Shown here: one piece after another, positions 52,506 to 60,805 of the stretch
How positions within the stretch are numbered: position 1 is the first letter of the stretch
Layout of the letters: each line of letters begins with the position of its first letter
Assembly (NCBI GenBank): GCA_016703155.1
Contig: JADJCP010000006.1
Location: 124,001 to 188,000 of the forward strand
Length of the DNA: 64,000 nucleotides
Direction: 5' to 3'
From: Hydrogenophilales bacterium
GTDB lineage: Bacteria > Pseudomonadota > Gammaproteobacteria > Burkholderiales > Thiobacillaceae
Made by a program: the position numbers and the translations under genes
The notes under the pieces: generated by a model
What the model saw: only the letters and a program-made list of their open reading frames with translations
The model's database searches: none
What the model was told of the DNA's origin: nothing

Positions 52506-52554
52506 CTGCATTTATTCTGCAAACAGTCGGTTTTATTCTGCATTTATTCTGCAA
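52506..52554. repeat. Two exact 17-bp direct repeats, 32-bp period, upstream of res
   Basis: 'ctgcatttattctgcaa' occurs at 52506-52522 and 52538-52554 (plus-strand reading). Each is itself partly symmetrical (tgca...tgca), and a third half-match 'tttattctg' lies between them. The 32-bp period is about three helical turns. The repeats overlap the stop of the AlbA-type gene and precede the res start by about 35-80 bases, a suitable place for an operator. Confidence 0.7.
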
Positions 52555-54211
52555 GTACCCAGACCGGCGCCTTGCGCGAGCCGCTGTTTCTGATGCGCTT
52601 CGCGCGGCGCAAATTGGTGAGCAAGTTGCTGATCTTGTTCTGCTTCTGTTCCTCATTAAGCGCGTCGCTGAGCTTGCCGGCGAGCAGACGGTCAATCTCC
52701 TGACGGCTCGCGGAGCCAAATTTTCCCAGTAGTTCGAGGATCATCTTTTTGTAATGCCCGTCGTCGAATCCCCGCGTACGGATGTACTCCGCCTTGCTGT
52801 CCGTCGCCTCGGCCACCGTCGCGGAGACGTGGAAATTCGGCTTGCGCCCCTCGATCAGCCCCGCCTTGCGCAGATGCCTCAGCACGGTCTCGTCGTTCAG
52901 TGGCAGCTTCTTCTGTACCCGATCCAAGGCCAGAATGTCCTCCAGGGGCAGATCCGTCTTCTGGATCAGCAGGCGGCTATAGGCCGGGTCCACCACCCGA
53001 CCGTGAATAATCATTTTCACCGCCTGGGTTTCGGAGAGATCGTAGTCCGGCATCGGAAAATAACGCCGGGCCTGGCCGACGTGCATCTCGTGAATGCCGT
53101 AACCCATGGTGTCGATCATGTTCAGTTCCGCCATGGCCTGGGCAAGGAAGGGGTTGCGGTAGCGGCGAGGCGTTCTGGTGCCGGCGATGTAGTCCTCCGG
53201 ACGCCCATCGAAGAAGCTGCCCTCGTTCTCCAGCATCAGGCGATCGGGAAACTCCGTCACCACGATGCGCCCATTGCGGCCGTAATCCTGGTGAGCGATG
53301 CAGTTGTGCAAGGCTTCAAGAATGATCTTGCGGTCGTATTTGGCCACCTCCACCGCCACCAACTGGTCGTTCGGCAGGATGCGCACCTGGATATTGCGAA
53401 CCTTGCGGTACAGCGCGCTGCTGTTCAGCAGGAAGGGCAGGCCGAAATGCTCATAGGCGCGCTCCTGCCCTTCGAGCTTCCAGGTCATTTGCGCCGGATG
53501 CGGCGAGAGCAGGTGCGCGGCTTCCGCCTTGCCGAGCAACAGCAAGGTGGCGCGCACGATCTGGCCATCGCGGGTCAGCCGGGCGCGGTCGAGAAAGACG
53601 CCGTCCGACCAGCGCCCGATTTCTTCCGCCGAGAAGCGGTTGGCGTATTTCCGGGCGAAGGACTCACGCGCCGAAGCCAGCGCCTCCACATCCAGATGCG
53701 CCAGCGTGGCGCCGGGTACCATCTGCGCGGACCAGTCGGCATTGCCCGTCTGGCCGCGAATCTCGTCCAGCTTGTCCAGCCCCAGATGGGTCAGGCTCTC
53801 ACCGGCACGGGCGTAGTAGTGTCCCTTCCAGGCCACTGGCATACCCAGCGGTGCCGCCGGAATTTCCAGCAACAGCACCCGTCCGTCCGCATGCGCCAGT
53901 TCATGAATGTTGCGCAGGGTGATGCTCGGTTCCGTCGCCTCGGCCATCTGCATTTTGAGGCTTTGCAGGCGAGTGGGCTCGGGGCGGTAGTCGGTGCCGA
54001 TCACCTTGTGTGTCTTGTTGTCCACGCCGAACACCAGCCAGGCCCGGTCCTGGTCGCGCAGGTTGGCCTCGTTGGCCAGGGCCGAAAAGTATTTGCCGAT
54101 GTCGTCGGTGGAAAAACCGTCGCTGGCGCGCTTGAACTCCGCCACCTCGTTTTCCCAACGCGCGATCAACATCGTCAGAAGTTCCTGCAAGGCTTCGCTG
54201 TCCATTCGCAT
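52544..54211 (-). CDS. AlbA/Schlafen-type ATP-binding protein with C-terminal winged helix
   Basis: About 555 residues; GTG 54214, ATG 54211 and ATG 54205 are all possible starts, the last having the best ribosome-site spacing. Residues about 15-140 form an AlbA_2/Schlafen-type domain ('ENEVAEFKRASDGFSTDDIGKYFSALANEANLRDQDRAWLVFGVDNKTHKVIGTDYR'). The middle (about 250-380) resembles the HATPase-like C-terminal domain of this family ('ILEALHNCIAHQDYGRNGRIVVTEFPDRLMLENEGSF'). A winged-helix tail follows. Such proteins act as regulators or as nucleic-acid-targeting components and often sit in defence loci. It lies one to a few bases after mod and before res. Confidence 0.8.
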   Translation of the reverse strand: MRMDSEALQELLTMLIARWENEVAEFKRASDGFSTDDIGKYFSALANEANLRDQDRAWLVFGVDNKTHKVIGTDYRPEPTRLQSLKMQMAEATEPSITLRNIHELAHADGRVLLLEIPAAPLGMPVAWKGHYYARAGESLTHLGLDKLDEIRGQTGNADWSAQMVPGATLAHLDVEALASARESFARKYANRFSAEEIGRWSDGVFLDRARLTRDGQIVRATLLLLGKAEAAHLLSPHPAQMTWKLEGQERAYEHFGLPFLLNSSALYRKVRNIQVRILPNDQLVAVEVAKYDRKIILEALHNCIAHQDYGRNGRIVVTEFPDRLMLENEGSFFDGRPEDYIAGTRTPRRYRNPFLAQAMAELNMIDTMGYGIHEMHVGQARRYFPMPDYDLSETQAVKMIIHGRVVDPAYSRLLIQKTDLPLEDILALDRVQKKLPLNDETVLRHLRKAGLIEGRKPNFHVSATVAEATDSKAEYIRTRGFDDGHYKKMILELLGKFGSASRQEIDRLLAGKLSDALNEEQKQNKISNLLTNLRRAKRIRNSGSRKAPVWVLAE

Positions 54212-54215
54212 CACC

Positions 54216-56093
54216 TCAGAGTGTCTTAATTTCGGTGGCGGGCGACAGCAGCTTGAACACCTGCTCGACGTTGATTTTCACGCTATCACTGACGAAGCCG
54301 GCATCGCGGAACACCACGCGTAACGGCTTGTGCGCGGCGAGTTGCTTGACGAAGTCCTCGTCGATGCCGGTGTCGAAGCAGGCGGCCAGGGCATTGCCGT
54401 CGACGAAGAACACGGTCTTGCCGGCGATGGTCTGCCGGCTGATCGGCAAGGCCAGATCGACGCCCCAGTCGAGCAAAACCTGGAACAGCAGGTCTTCTGC
54501 GCTGCGGTCTGCGCGGATGTTGTCGACCAGGCCGGGGAGTGCATCCTGGGTGACGGCATCCGGGGTGTAGTACACCTCATTCATGTTGGAGGTGTCGATT
54601 TTGAGGACGCGGAAGCCGATGTCGAGGCCAGGAGCAGTGATAGCGCTCTCGCCTTTGATTTTCACTCCCGCGCGGCGGATGCGCTCTTTGCATATCTCAG
54701 CGATGGTTTGATATCCAGCTGCAACAGCGTCGCTGTCATCACCACAGTATTCAGGTAGCTGGACTGCAATGTATCGACGATGACCTCCATCCTCTGCATT
54801 GAGCGGCATTACCGCATGGGCGGTCGTTCCTGATCCCGCAAAAAAATCCAAAACAATTACGTCCTTCTGGTCTGCTGCGAGTTGGAGTACGCGGCGAATC
54901 AACGTTGTGGGCTTAGGAAAGCTCATGGGAGAGCGAGGCAAGTCAAATAGCTCTCGCACTTCTCGGCTAGCCGTATCGTTACTACCGACGTCCTTGTGCG
55001 ACCATAGCGTCTTTGCCTTTACCCCCTCGCGAACCTCGGACAGAAACCGCTTCAGATTTGGCTGCGAGTCTCCATCTCGGCCAAACGAAATCCGGTTATC
55101 TGCAATAAGGCTTAGCACGTCTTTCTCTGCATACCGCCAGTGCGAGTTCGGCTGAGGTTCATGCTTCTTTCCAGTCGGACTTGCAATTACAAACCTACCA
55201 TTTTTCCGCTCTCCGTCCGCATACATAGGAATCGGCTTCCACGGCCCTCTTGGGTCTCTGTCAGGATTCGAATAGCGCGCATTCATCTCCGCAGTTCTTG
55301 GGAGCAGCCCAATTCCTGAGGACGTAATCGACTTTGCGTAACAGACCAAGTATTCGTGCGAACTAGACATCAAAGATGCATCGTTCTTTGTCGTGTACAT
55401 CTTTTCCCAGATAATCTCAGCAATAAAGTTTGACTCGCCGAAAACTTCGTCACAAAGGCTTCTCGCGTTCTTTACCTCGTTCTCGTCAATCGAAATAAAT
55501 ATTGCACCATCGTCCTCCAGTAGGTTGCGTGCCAGCTTTAGGCGCGAATACATCATCGAAAGCCAATCCGAATGGAATCGACCGTTCGCTTCAGTATTAG
55601 CGACCAAGCGATTGCCTGTAGCGTCTTCTTGGTTTGATCGCAATTTGTACGACTCTGAATCCTCCGCAAAGTCGTCGTCGTAGATGAAATCCCGGCCGGT
55701 GTTGTAGGGCGGATCGATGTAGATCAGCTTGACCTGGCCGAGATAGCTCTCCTGCAACAGCTTCAGCACTTCCAGGTTGTCGCCTTCGATGAACAGATTC
55801 CGCGTGCTGTCGAAATCCACGCTTTCTTCCCTGCAAGGCCGCAAGGTCTTGGCAATCGGCGCGTTGGCGGTGAGCAGCGCTTCGCGCTTACCCGGCCAGT
55901 TGAGCTGATAACGCTCCTGCGGCCCTTCGACGATGTTCGATGCCAGTTCCTGCCGCAGCAGATCGAAGTCGATGGCCTGTTTCAGTTCGCCCTTGGCGTC
56001 CCGTGCTTCGGTGACGCAGTTGGGAAACAGCTCGGCCAGCTTGGCGATGTTGGCTTCGATCAGATCGGGGGAGTGCATTTTCAGCTTATCCAT
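54216..56093 (-). CDS. mod: Type III restriction-modification system DNA methyltransferase (Mod)
   Basis: 625 residues. Beta-class adenine methyltransferase: catalytic motif IV 'IDPPYNTGRDF' (Asp127-Tyr130) precedes the AdoMet motif I 'VLDFFAGSGTTAHAV' (about 418-424). The central target recognition region (about 215-400) lies between them. The DNA for that part (about 54.7-55.7 kb) is clearly more AT-rich than the rest of the gene, suggesting exchange of specificity. Mod methylates an asymmetric site and gives Res its specificity. All motifs are intact. Confidence 0.93.
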   Translation of the reverse strand: MDKLKMHSPDLIEANIAKLAELFPNCVTEARDAKGELKQAIDFDLLRQELASNIVEGPQERYQLNWPGKREALLTANAPIAKTLRPCREESVDFDSTRNLFIEGDNLEVLKLLQESYLGQVKLIYIDPPYNTGRDFIYDDDFAEDSESYKLRSNQEDATGNRLVANTEANGRFHSDWLSMMYSRLKLARNLLEDDGAIFISIDENEVKNARSLCDEVFGESNFIAEIIWEKMYTTKNDASLMSSSHEYLVCYAKSITSSGIGLLPRTAEMNARYSNPDRDPRGPWKPIPMYADGERKNGRFVIASPTGKKHEPQPNSHWRYAEKDVLSLIADNRISFGRDGDSQPNLKRFLSEVREGVKAKTLWSHKDVGSNDTASREVRELFDLPRSPMSFPKPTTLIRRVLQLAADQKDVIVLDFFAGSGTTAHAVMPLNAEDGGHRRYIAVQLPEYCGDDSDAVAAGYQTIAEICKERIRRAGVKIKGESAITAPGLDIGFRVLKIDTSNMNEVYYTPDAVTQDALPGLVDNIRADRSAEDLLFQVLLDWGVDLALPISRQTIAGKTVFFVDGNALAACFDTGIDEDFVKQLAAHKPLRVVFRDAGFVSDSVKINVEQVFKLLSPATEIKTL

Positions 56094-56144
56094 CGGGTTT
56101 CCTGGTTCTCTTGAATGCTTGGGCTCGAACGGTCGGCTACGCGC

Positions 56145-56825
56145 TTAGTGGGTCGCGAGTTGATCAATTTCAGTCTTTAGTGCGCGCAATTCGGCATTGA
56201 GTGCCACCTTGCGGTTGAACTGTTTTTCCTTGTGCAGGCGGGTTTCTAGCTGGTTGTACTCGTTCTGCCGGCTGCGCAGCCGGGTCAGACGTTCCAGTTG
56301 TTCGGGCAGGCGTTCGCCCGGCCGTGCCGCCTGGGGTAACAGGCTGCGCAGCAGTTGTTCGTAGAGGCTGTGCAAATCCAGGGCGATGGGGAGCGGTTCC
56401 CGCGCGGCACCGGCCGGCTGCCACTCGCTGGCAAAGTAACTGTCGATGACCCATTTTCCGGCTTCCGCCGCGCTGGGCCGCTTATAGGTTGCGACCATGC
56501 GGGTGCGACCTTGATAGTGCAACTGAAACAGGATGGGCAAGGGGATGGCGCGGTCGATGGCGCGCAGCACGTCATCGACCAGGGTTTCGGTTTTCAGGGC
56601 GAGGTCGAAGATTTCGATTTCCGCCACCCCGGCCCGCGCCGGCAGGTTGATGGTCTCCGGGGCGAGTTTGTACTGCCAGGTGATCTGCTCGACTTGTTTG
56701 ACGAAGCGCTCGCGCAAGGCGGTGCCGATGCGGCCATGTTCGTAAATTTTGCTCTTGGGCAGCACGCGCCCCACTTGGGCCTGAGGCGGAAAACTGAATA
56801 GCGCCGGGTTTGCCAACTGCGTCAT
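56145..56825 (-). CDS. DUF4391-family protein
   Basis: 226 residues. The central part resembles DUF4391: 'VLPKSKIYEHGRIGTALRERFVKQVEQITWQYKLAPETINLPARAGVAEIEIFDLALKTETLVDDVLRAIDRAIPLPILFQL' (about 20-101). The C-terminal third is a coiled coil ('LERLTRLRSRQNEYNQLETRLHKEKQFNRKVALNAELRALKTEIDQL'). It is translationally coupled to the upstream helicase (ATGA overlap) and followed by mod after 51 bases. The molecular role is unknown; the family recurs between a helicase and a Mod-type methyltransferase, so a structural or bridging function in a defence complex is plausible. Confidence 0.8.
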   Translation of the reverse strand: MTQLANPALFSFPPQAQVGRVLPKSKIYEHGRIGTALRERFVKQVEQITWQYKLAPETINLPARAGVAEIEIFDLALKTETLVDDVLRAIDRAIPLPILFQLHYQGRTRMVATYKRPSAAEAGKWVIDSYFASEWQPAGAAREPLPIALDLHSLYEQLLRSLLPQAARPGERLPEQLERLTRLRSRQNEYNQLETRLHKEKQFNRKVALNAELRALKTEIDQLATH

Positions 56826-59800
56826 GCCACGTCTTGAATGACGATGAAGGTGATCAGCTCGAAGTCGTCCAGCCCGGCGATGGTGTCCACCAGCGCGGTA
56901 GTCTTGCCGCCGCTGAACAGGCTGTCGATGTCCCGCTCTTCCTTGAGTTCGATCATCGAACGGATGGCCTGATCGAGCAGGCTGGAATAGGCCTGCATGT
57001 CGCGCCCGTCGTCGGTGGCCCAGTTGAACGGCTCATAGGCTTCGCGTACCGGCTGGCCGTGGCCCTTGCAGGCACCGCGGGCGAGGTCGAGCAGGCGCTT
57101 GGCTTCGGTGTGGTCGCTGATGATGCGGCCATCGTTGCCGATGTAGATCAGGTAAAAGGGATAGAGCCGGTTCTGGGAGTTAAGGCTGGCTCCCGGCTTG
57201 CGATTTCGTAGGGTAAAGATGACGCCCGGCGGCAGGTCCGACCGAGCCGGCACCACGGCGTGCATGCCGTTGGGGACATGGCTCAGGTCGCCATTGGTCT
57301 TGATGTAGTTGAGCAAATCCATGCGGAAGTCGTTGAGGCCGAGGTCGGTGATGGAGACGCCGGTCTTGAGGTCTTCCATTTCGATCACTTCTTCCTGCAG
57401 GCGGCGTAGTTGTTCCTTGCGGTAGGCCACGTCGTTGGCCTGGGCGTTGAGGACGTTGTCGTCGCCGGTGGCGGTGACGTCCGCGATCATCATGCGGTTT
57501 TCGACCCGCTCCTTGAGGTTGATGTATTCGTCCAGGCTGATGTCCGGCCAGTAGTTGACCAGCTGAATGCTGGCGTTACGCGAGCCGATGCGGTCCACGC
57601 GCCCAAAGCGCTGGATGATGCGCACCGGGTTCCAGTGGATGTCGTAGTTGATCAGATAGTCGCAGTCTTGCAAGTTCTGGCCTTCGGAGATGCAGTCGGT
57701 GCCAATGAGGATGTCGATTTCACGCGGCTCGTCCGGGTAGATGACGGCCTTTTCCTTGGAGCGCGGCGAGAACAGGGTAAGCAGACCCTGGAAGTCGTAG
57801 CTCTGGCGGCTTCCGGGCATCGTGCCCAGCGTGGATTTGGGCGCGTCGCTGCCGGTGACCTTGGCGGAATGCACCTTGTGGTGGTGCAGCAGGGGCTTGG
57901 CCAGGTTGTCGTAGAGGTAGCTGGCGGTGTCGGCGAAGGCGGTGAAAATAAGTACCTTGCGGTTGCCGGGGTTGATCGGCGAGGTGAGCTTGCTGGTGAT
58001 CTGGGTTTTCAGGTGTTGCAGCTTGGCGTCGTCAGCCGGGGTGACCTTGGCCATTTCGGCCAGCAATGCTTCGATGAAGAACAGATCGCCTTGCAGGTCG
58101 TGCTCCCAGGACGGCAGGTCCATGTCTTCCAGGTTGATCTGGATTTTCTTGCCGATAGTGGAATCGCCCGGCAGCGGCAGGTGGTTGTCGTCAAAGTCGG
58201 CATCGTCCAGGTCGGCATCGGCAAAGGCTGCGGTGATGTCGGCAAAACCCGTGGACATGCCGGTCTGCTTGAAGGTGGCGATCTTCTCCAGTGCATCCCG
58301 GTGGCTTTGTTGCAGGCTCCTGAGGGTCAGGCGGAAGGCTTCGACCGAACTTTCCAGGCGCTTGAGCAGGTTGGTGGTCATCAACGCTTGCAGGCTTCTT
58401 TCCCGGTCGACCTGCCTGAATCTGCTCTTGCCGCCTTCCACCTGCGTGTCATACAGCGCTTCGTACTTTTTCAGGCGACTGGGCAGGATGTAGCTGATCG
58501 GGGCATACACGGCGAGCTTGAGCTGCGACAGCTGGTTGAAAATTTCATTGAAGCCGATGACATCGGTGCGCTGGGTCAGCGGGCAATGGAATGACAGGGG
58601 TTTGCGGCGTTCCGGGAAGCGGCCAATTTCAGATGTGTTGTAGAAGGTTTCGATGTGGCGGCGTGAGCGGGCAATGGTGACGCTGTCCAGCAGCTCGAAA
58701 AAGTCGAACTCCAGGCTGCTCAGGATCGCTGCGGCGGTCCGCTTTTCCGGCGGCAAGGTGGACCAGGCATTGAAGACCGCTTGCGCGCGGCGAAAGATGC
58801 CGTCGATGTCCTTTTCTGTGCGCAGCTTGTTATTGAGCGTGTCGCTGTCGCCTTCATAGGCCAGCGCCAGCTGGTTCTTCAGATCGTTGAAGCGGTTGTT
58901 GACCGGCGTTGCCGAGAGCATCAGCACCTTGGTTTTAACGCCTTGGCGGATGACCTGGTTCATGAGCCGCTGGTAACGGGTTTCCCTGTCCTTGAAGACG
59001 TCGTTGTTGCGGAAATTGTGCGATTCGTCGATCACCACCAGGTCGTAGTTGCCCCAGTTGACCCGGTCCAACGGAATGCCCAGCGACTCGCCACGAGTGC
59101 GGCTCAGATCGGTGTGGCAGAGCACGTCGTAATTGAAGCGATCCTTGGCGAAAAGATTCGTCTTGAGATTGCGGTTGAAGTTCAGCCAGTTGTCGGCGAG
59201 CTTCTTCGGGCAGAGGACCAGTACGGACTTGTTGCGCAGCTCGTAATACTTGATGACCGCCAGCGCGGTGAAGGTTTTGCCGAGGCCCACGCTGTCGGCA
59301 AGGATGCAGCCGTTGTAGGTTTCCAGCTTGTTGATCAGGCCGGTAGCGGCGTCACGCTGGAAGTTGAACAACTTTTGCCAGATCAGACTGTCCTGGTAAC
59401 CGGTACGGTCGTTGGGCAGGACATCCTCGTTCACGTCTTCGAGGAATTCCTTGAAGATGTTGTAGAGCATCAGGAAGTAGATGCGCTCAGGTGCATTCTC
59501 CTGATAGACCGAGGCGATGTGATCGCACAGGCGCGTGGTCACGTCCTCCAGCTTGTCCGGGTCGTTCCATATCTGATCGAACAGGCTGAGGAACATGCCG
59601 GTATGCATGGGCTCATCGAAGCGGGTGACGATGTTCGAGAGCGCATTGCCTTTCTGGTAGCCCAGGTCGACGGCGGTGAACCCCTGCAATGGCATGTAAA
59701 CGGTATTGCCTGTCGTGGCTTGAACCCCGGCGAAGGGCTGCATGGGCGCCTGACCCCGGTTGGAACGGAAGATCGCCTTGCGGCGTATCCAGTCGGCGCA

Positions 59801-60121
59801 TTCTCGGGCAATAGCTTTCTGGGTGAGCTGGTTCTTCAGTTGAATCTCGAACTCGGTGCCCGTGAGGCTGCGCTCACGCTCGGCTTTGGGGATATGGAAT
59901 TCGCGCTGCTCCTTCTTCATCTTGTCGGCCACCTCGTTGGGTACGAAGGTCGGCGAGGTGAAGATGAACTCCAGCGAGTCGATGTTTTCCAGCGCCTTTT
60001 TCAGCGCCACATAGGCGTAGATCGAAAAGCAGGAGGCGGCGATCTTCAGCTTCGACCCCGGCTGGAGGGTCTTCTTGAAGTCTTCTCCCAATAGCGAGTT
60101 GATGTTGTCGATCAGACGCAT
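56822..60121 (-). CDS. SNF2-like helicase with PLD-like N-terminal domain
   Basis: 1099 residues. N-terminal region 'GSKLKIAASCFSIYAYVALKKALENIDSLEFIFTSPTFV' (about 22-60) resembles the PLD-like domain found in many defence helicases. Helicase lobe 1 has 'CILADSVGLGKTFTALAVI' (about 272-290) and 'YDLVVIDESHNFRN' (DESH at 365-368), with 'VLMLSATPVNNR' as motif III. Lobe 2 has 'KVLIFTAFADTASYLYDNL', 'IDILIGTDCISEGQNLQDCDYLINYDIHWNPVRIIQRFGRVDRIGS'. It is the first gene of the operon and is coupled to the DUF4391 gene. Likely a DNA translocase; no nuclease catalytic motif is certain. Confidence 0.88.
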   Translation of the reverse strand: MRLIDNINSLLGEDFKKTLQPGSKLKIAASCFSIYAYVALKKALENIDSLEFIFTSPTFVPNEVADKMKKEQREFHIPKAERERSLTGTEFEIQLKNQLTQKAIARECADWIRRKAIFRSNRGQAPMQPFAGVQATTGNTVYMPLQGFTAVDLGYQKGNALSNIVTRFDEPMHTGMFLSLFDQIWNDPDKLEDVTTRLCDHIASVYQENAPERIYFLMLYNIFKEFLEDVNEDVLPNDRTGYQDSLIWQKLFNFQRDAATGLINKLETYNGCILADSVGLGKTFTALAVIKYYELRNKSVLVLCPKKLADNWLNFNRNLKTNLFAKDRFNYDVLCHTDLSRTRGESLGIPLDRVNWGNYDLVVIDESHNFRNNDVFKDRETRYQRLMNQVIRQGVKTKVLMLSATPVNNRFNDLKNQLALAYEGDSDTLNNKLRTEKDIDGIFRRAQAVFNAWSTLPPEKRTAAAILSSLEFDFFELLDSVTIARSRRHIETFYNTSEIGRFPERRKPLSFHCPLTQRTDVIGFNEIFNQLSQLKLAVYAPISYILPSRLKKYEALYDTQVEGGKSRFRQVDRERSLQALMTTNLLKRLESSVEAFRLTLRSLQQSHRDALEKIATFKQTGMSTGFADITAAFADADLDDADFDDNHLPLPGDSTIGKKIQINLEDMDLPSWEHDLQGDLFFIEALLAEMAKVTPADDAKLQHLKTQITSKLTSPINPGNRKVLIFTAFADTASYLYDNLAKPLLHHHKVHSAKVTGSDAPKSTLGTMPGSRQSYDFQGLLTLFSPRSKEKAVIYPDEPREIDILIGTDCISEGQNLQDCDYLINYDIHWNPVRIIQRFGRVDRIGSRNASIQLVNYWPDISLDEYINLKERVENRMMIADVTATGDDNVLNAQANDVAYRKEQLRRLQEEVIEMEDLKTGVSITDLGLNDFRMDLLNYIKTNGDLSHVPNGMHAVVPARSDLPPGVIFTLRNRKPGASLNSQNRLYPFYLIYIGNDGRIISDHTEAKRLLDLARGACKGHGQPVREAYEPFNWATDDGRDMQAYSSLLDQAIRSMIELKEERDIDSLFSGGKTTALVDTIAGLDDFELITFIVIQDVA

Positions 60122-60222
60122 TTGTCATTATTGATACCAAATTATTTTGATTATCGCGGATATGAGCCGTTAGTGGCGAATCCATAGGTTCATCCCTTTT
60201 CACCTGACCCGAACCCGGGATC

Positions 60223-60332
60223 CCACGATCGACTCGATCAGGGACCCAGTCTTCCCGCTTCTCGGCGGCCATTCTGGCGCTCAATGAGGCCACCTTGAGG
60301 AGCGTCTTGAGCCGTGCGGTGGTGTCTAGTGC
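60223..60332 (-). pseudogene. Decayed fragment of a DUF2958/SNF2-type helicase gene
   Basis: Two stretches match the intact helicase gene downstream: a 28-base stretch beginning at 60244 equals one beginning at 61149, and a 27-base stretch at 60301 equals one at 61221. The part between is similar, with several substitutions and a 15-base deletion. The translated fragment reads 'DTTARLKTLL' and 'AAEKREDWVPDRVDRGI'. It is a short, non-functional relic between the defence operon and the next gene. Confidence 0.85.
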
Positions 60333-60510
60333 CGGCGTCCTTCGCCATGTCGGCCTTTTAGGGAGCCACAGTGATACCGGTGCAATGCGTCCCGATACAT
60401 GAGGCAAGGCCATATCCAGATACTTCAATACACGCATGGTTTCTTCCTTCCATGAAACCCATGGAAAGCCCCCGAAGGGGCTCCCTTCGGGGTAGGTTAG
60501 TAATGGCGGG

Positions 60511-60723
60511 TCAGCCTTCGGTTACGTCTTCGGAAGGTTCCCGCACCAGAACGCTGATCCGTTGCAGCCGCTGATGCAGCGCCACGACGTCATCCAGCAA
60601 GGTGTAGGCGATATCGGCCAGCAGCGGGTTATCCGCCCGGCTGAGATCGCGCATATCCTCCTGTAGCAGGCCTGCGGCCTGGGTGGCTTTGTCGAGCCGT
60701 TCCTGATCCAGCTTCGTCAACAT
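60511..60723 (-). CDS. Small hypothetical protein of the island
   Basis: 70 residues from the ATG at 60723: 'MLTKLDQERLDKATQAAGLL' then 'QEDMRDLSRADNPLLADIAYTLLDDVVALHQRLQRI'. It is acidic and helical, with no recognised family. It has the same strand and style of spacing as the large helicase gene upstream; the spacer between them contains a GC-rich hairpin (gccccgg ... ccggggt), as does its own downstream spacer. It probably belongs to the island's own gene set. Confidence 0.6.
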   Translation of the reverse strand: MLTKLDQERLDKATQAAGLLQEDMRDLSRADNPLLADIAYTLLDDVVALHQRLQRISVLVREPSEDVTEG

Positions 60724-60805
60724 GGTGTTGCTCCTCAATACACGTCAAAGAAAGCCCCGGACACGCCCAAAGGCGCGCCGGGGTAGGGCAGGTCGGCTAG
60801 GCCAC

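Noticed and set aside
52754..54229. 491-codon frame on the plus strand opposite the AlbA-type gene
   Set aside because: Low-complexity His/Gln/Val-rich product typical of an antisense shadow; the other strand has a convincing domain structure and operon spacing.
57410..60094. Long open frames on the plus strand opposite the SNF2-like helicase gene (394 and 437 codons)
   Set aside because: They mirror the codon structure of the minus-strand gene, have no recognisable domains and no ribosome sites. The minus-strand gene has clear helicase motifs throughout.
50136..60121. Assignment of the operon as BREX or DISARM
   Set aside because: No pglZ, brxC, drmA or drmB-like gene is visible. The methyltransferase is of the type III Mod class and Res has the DEPQ box of type III systems.
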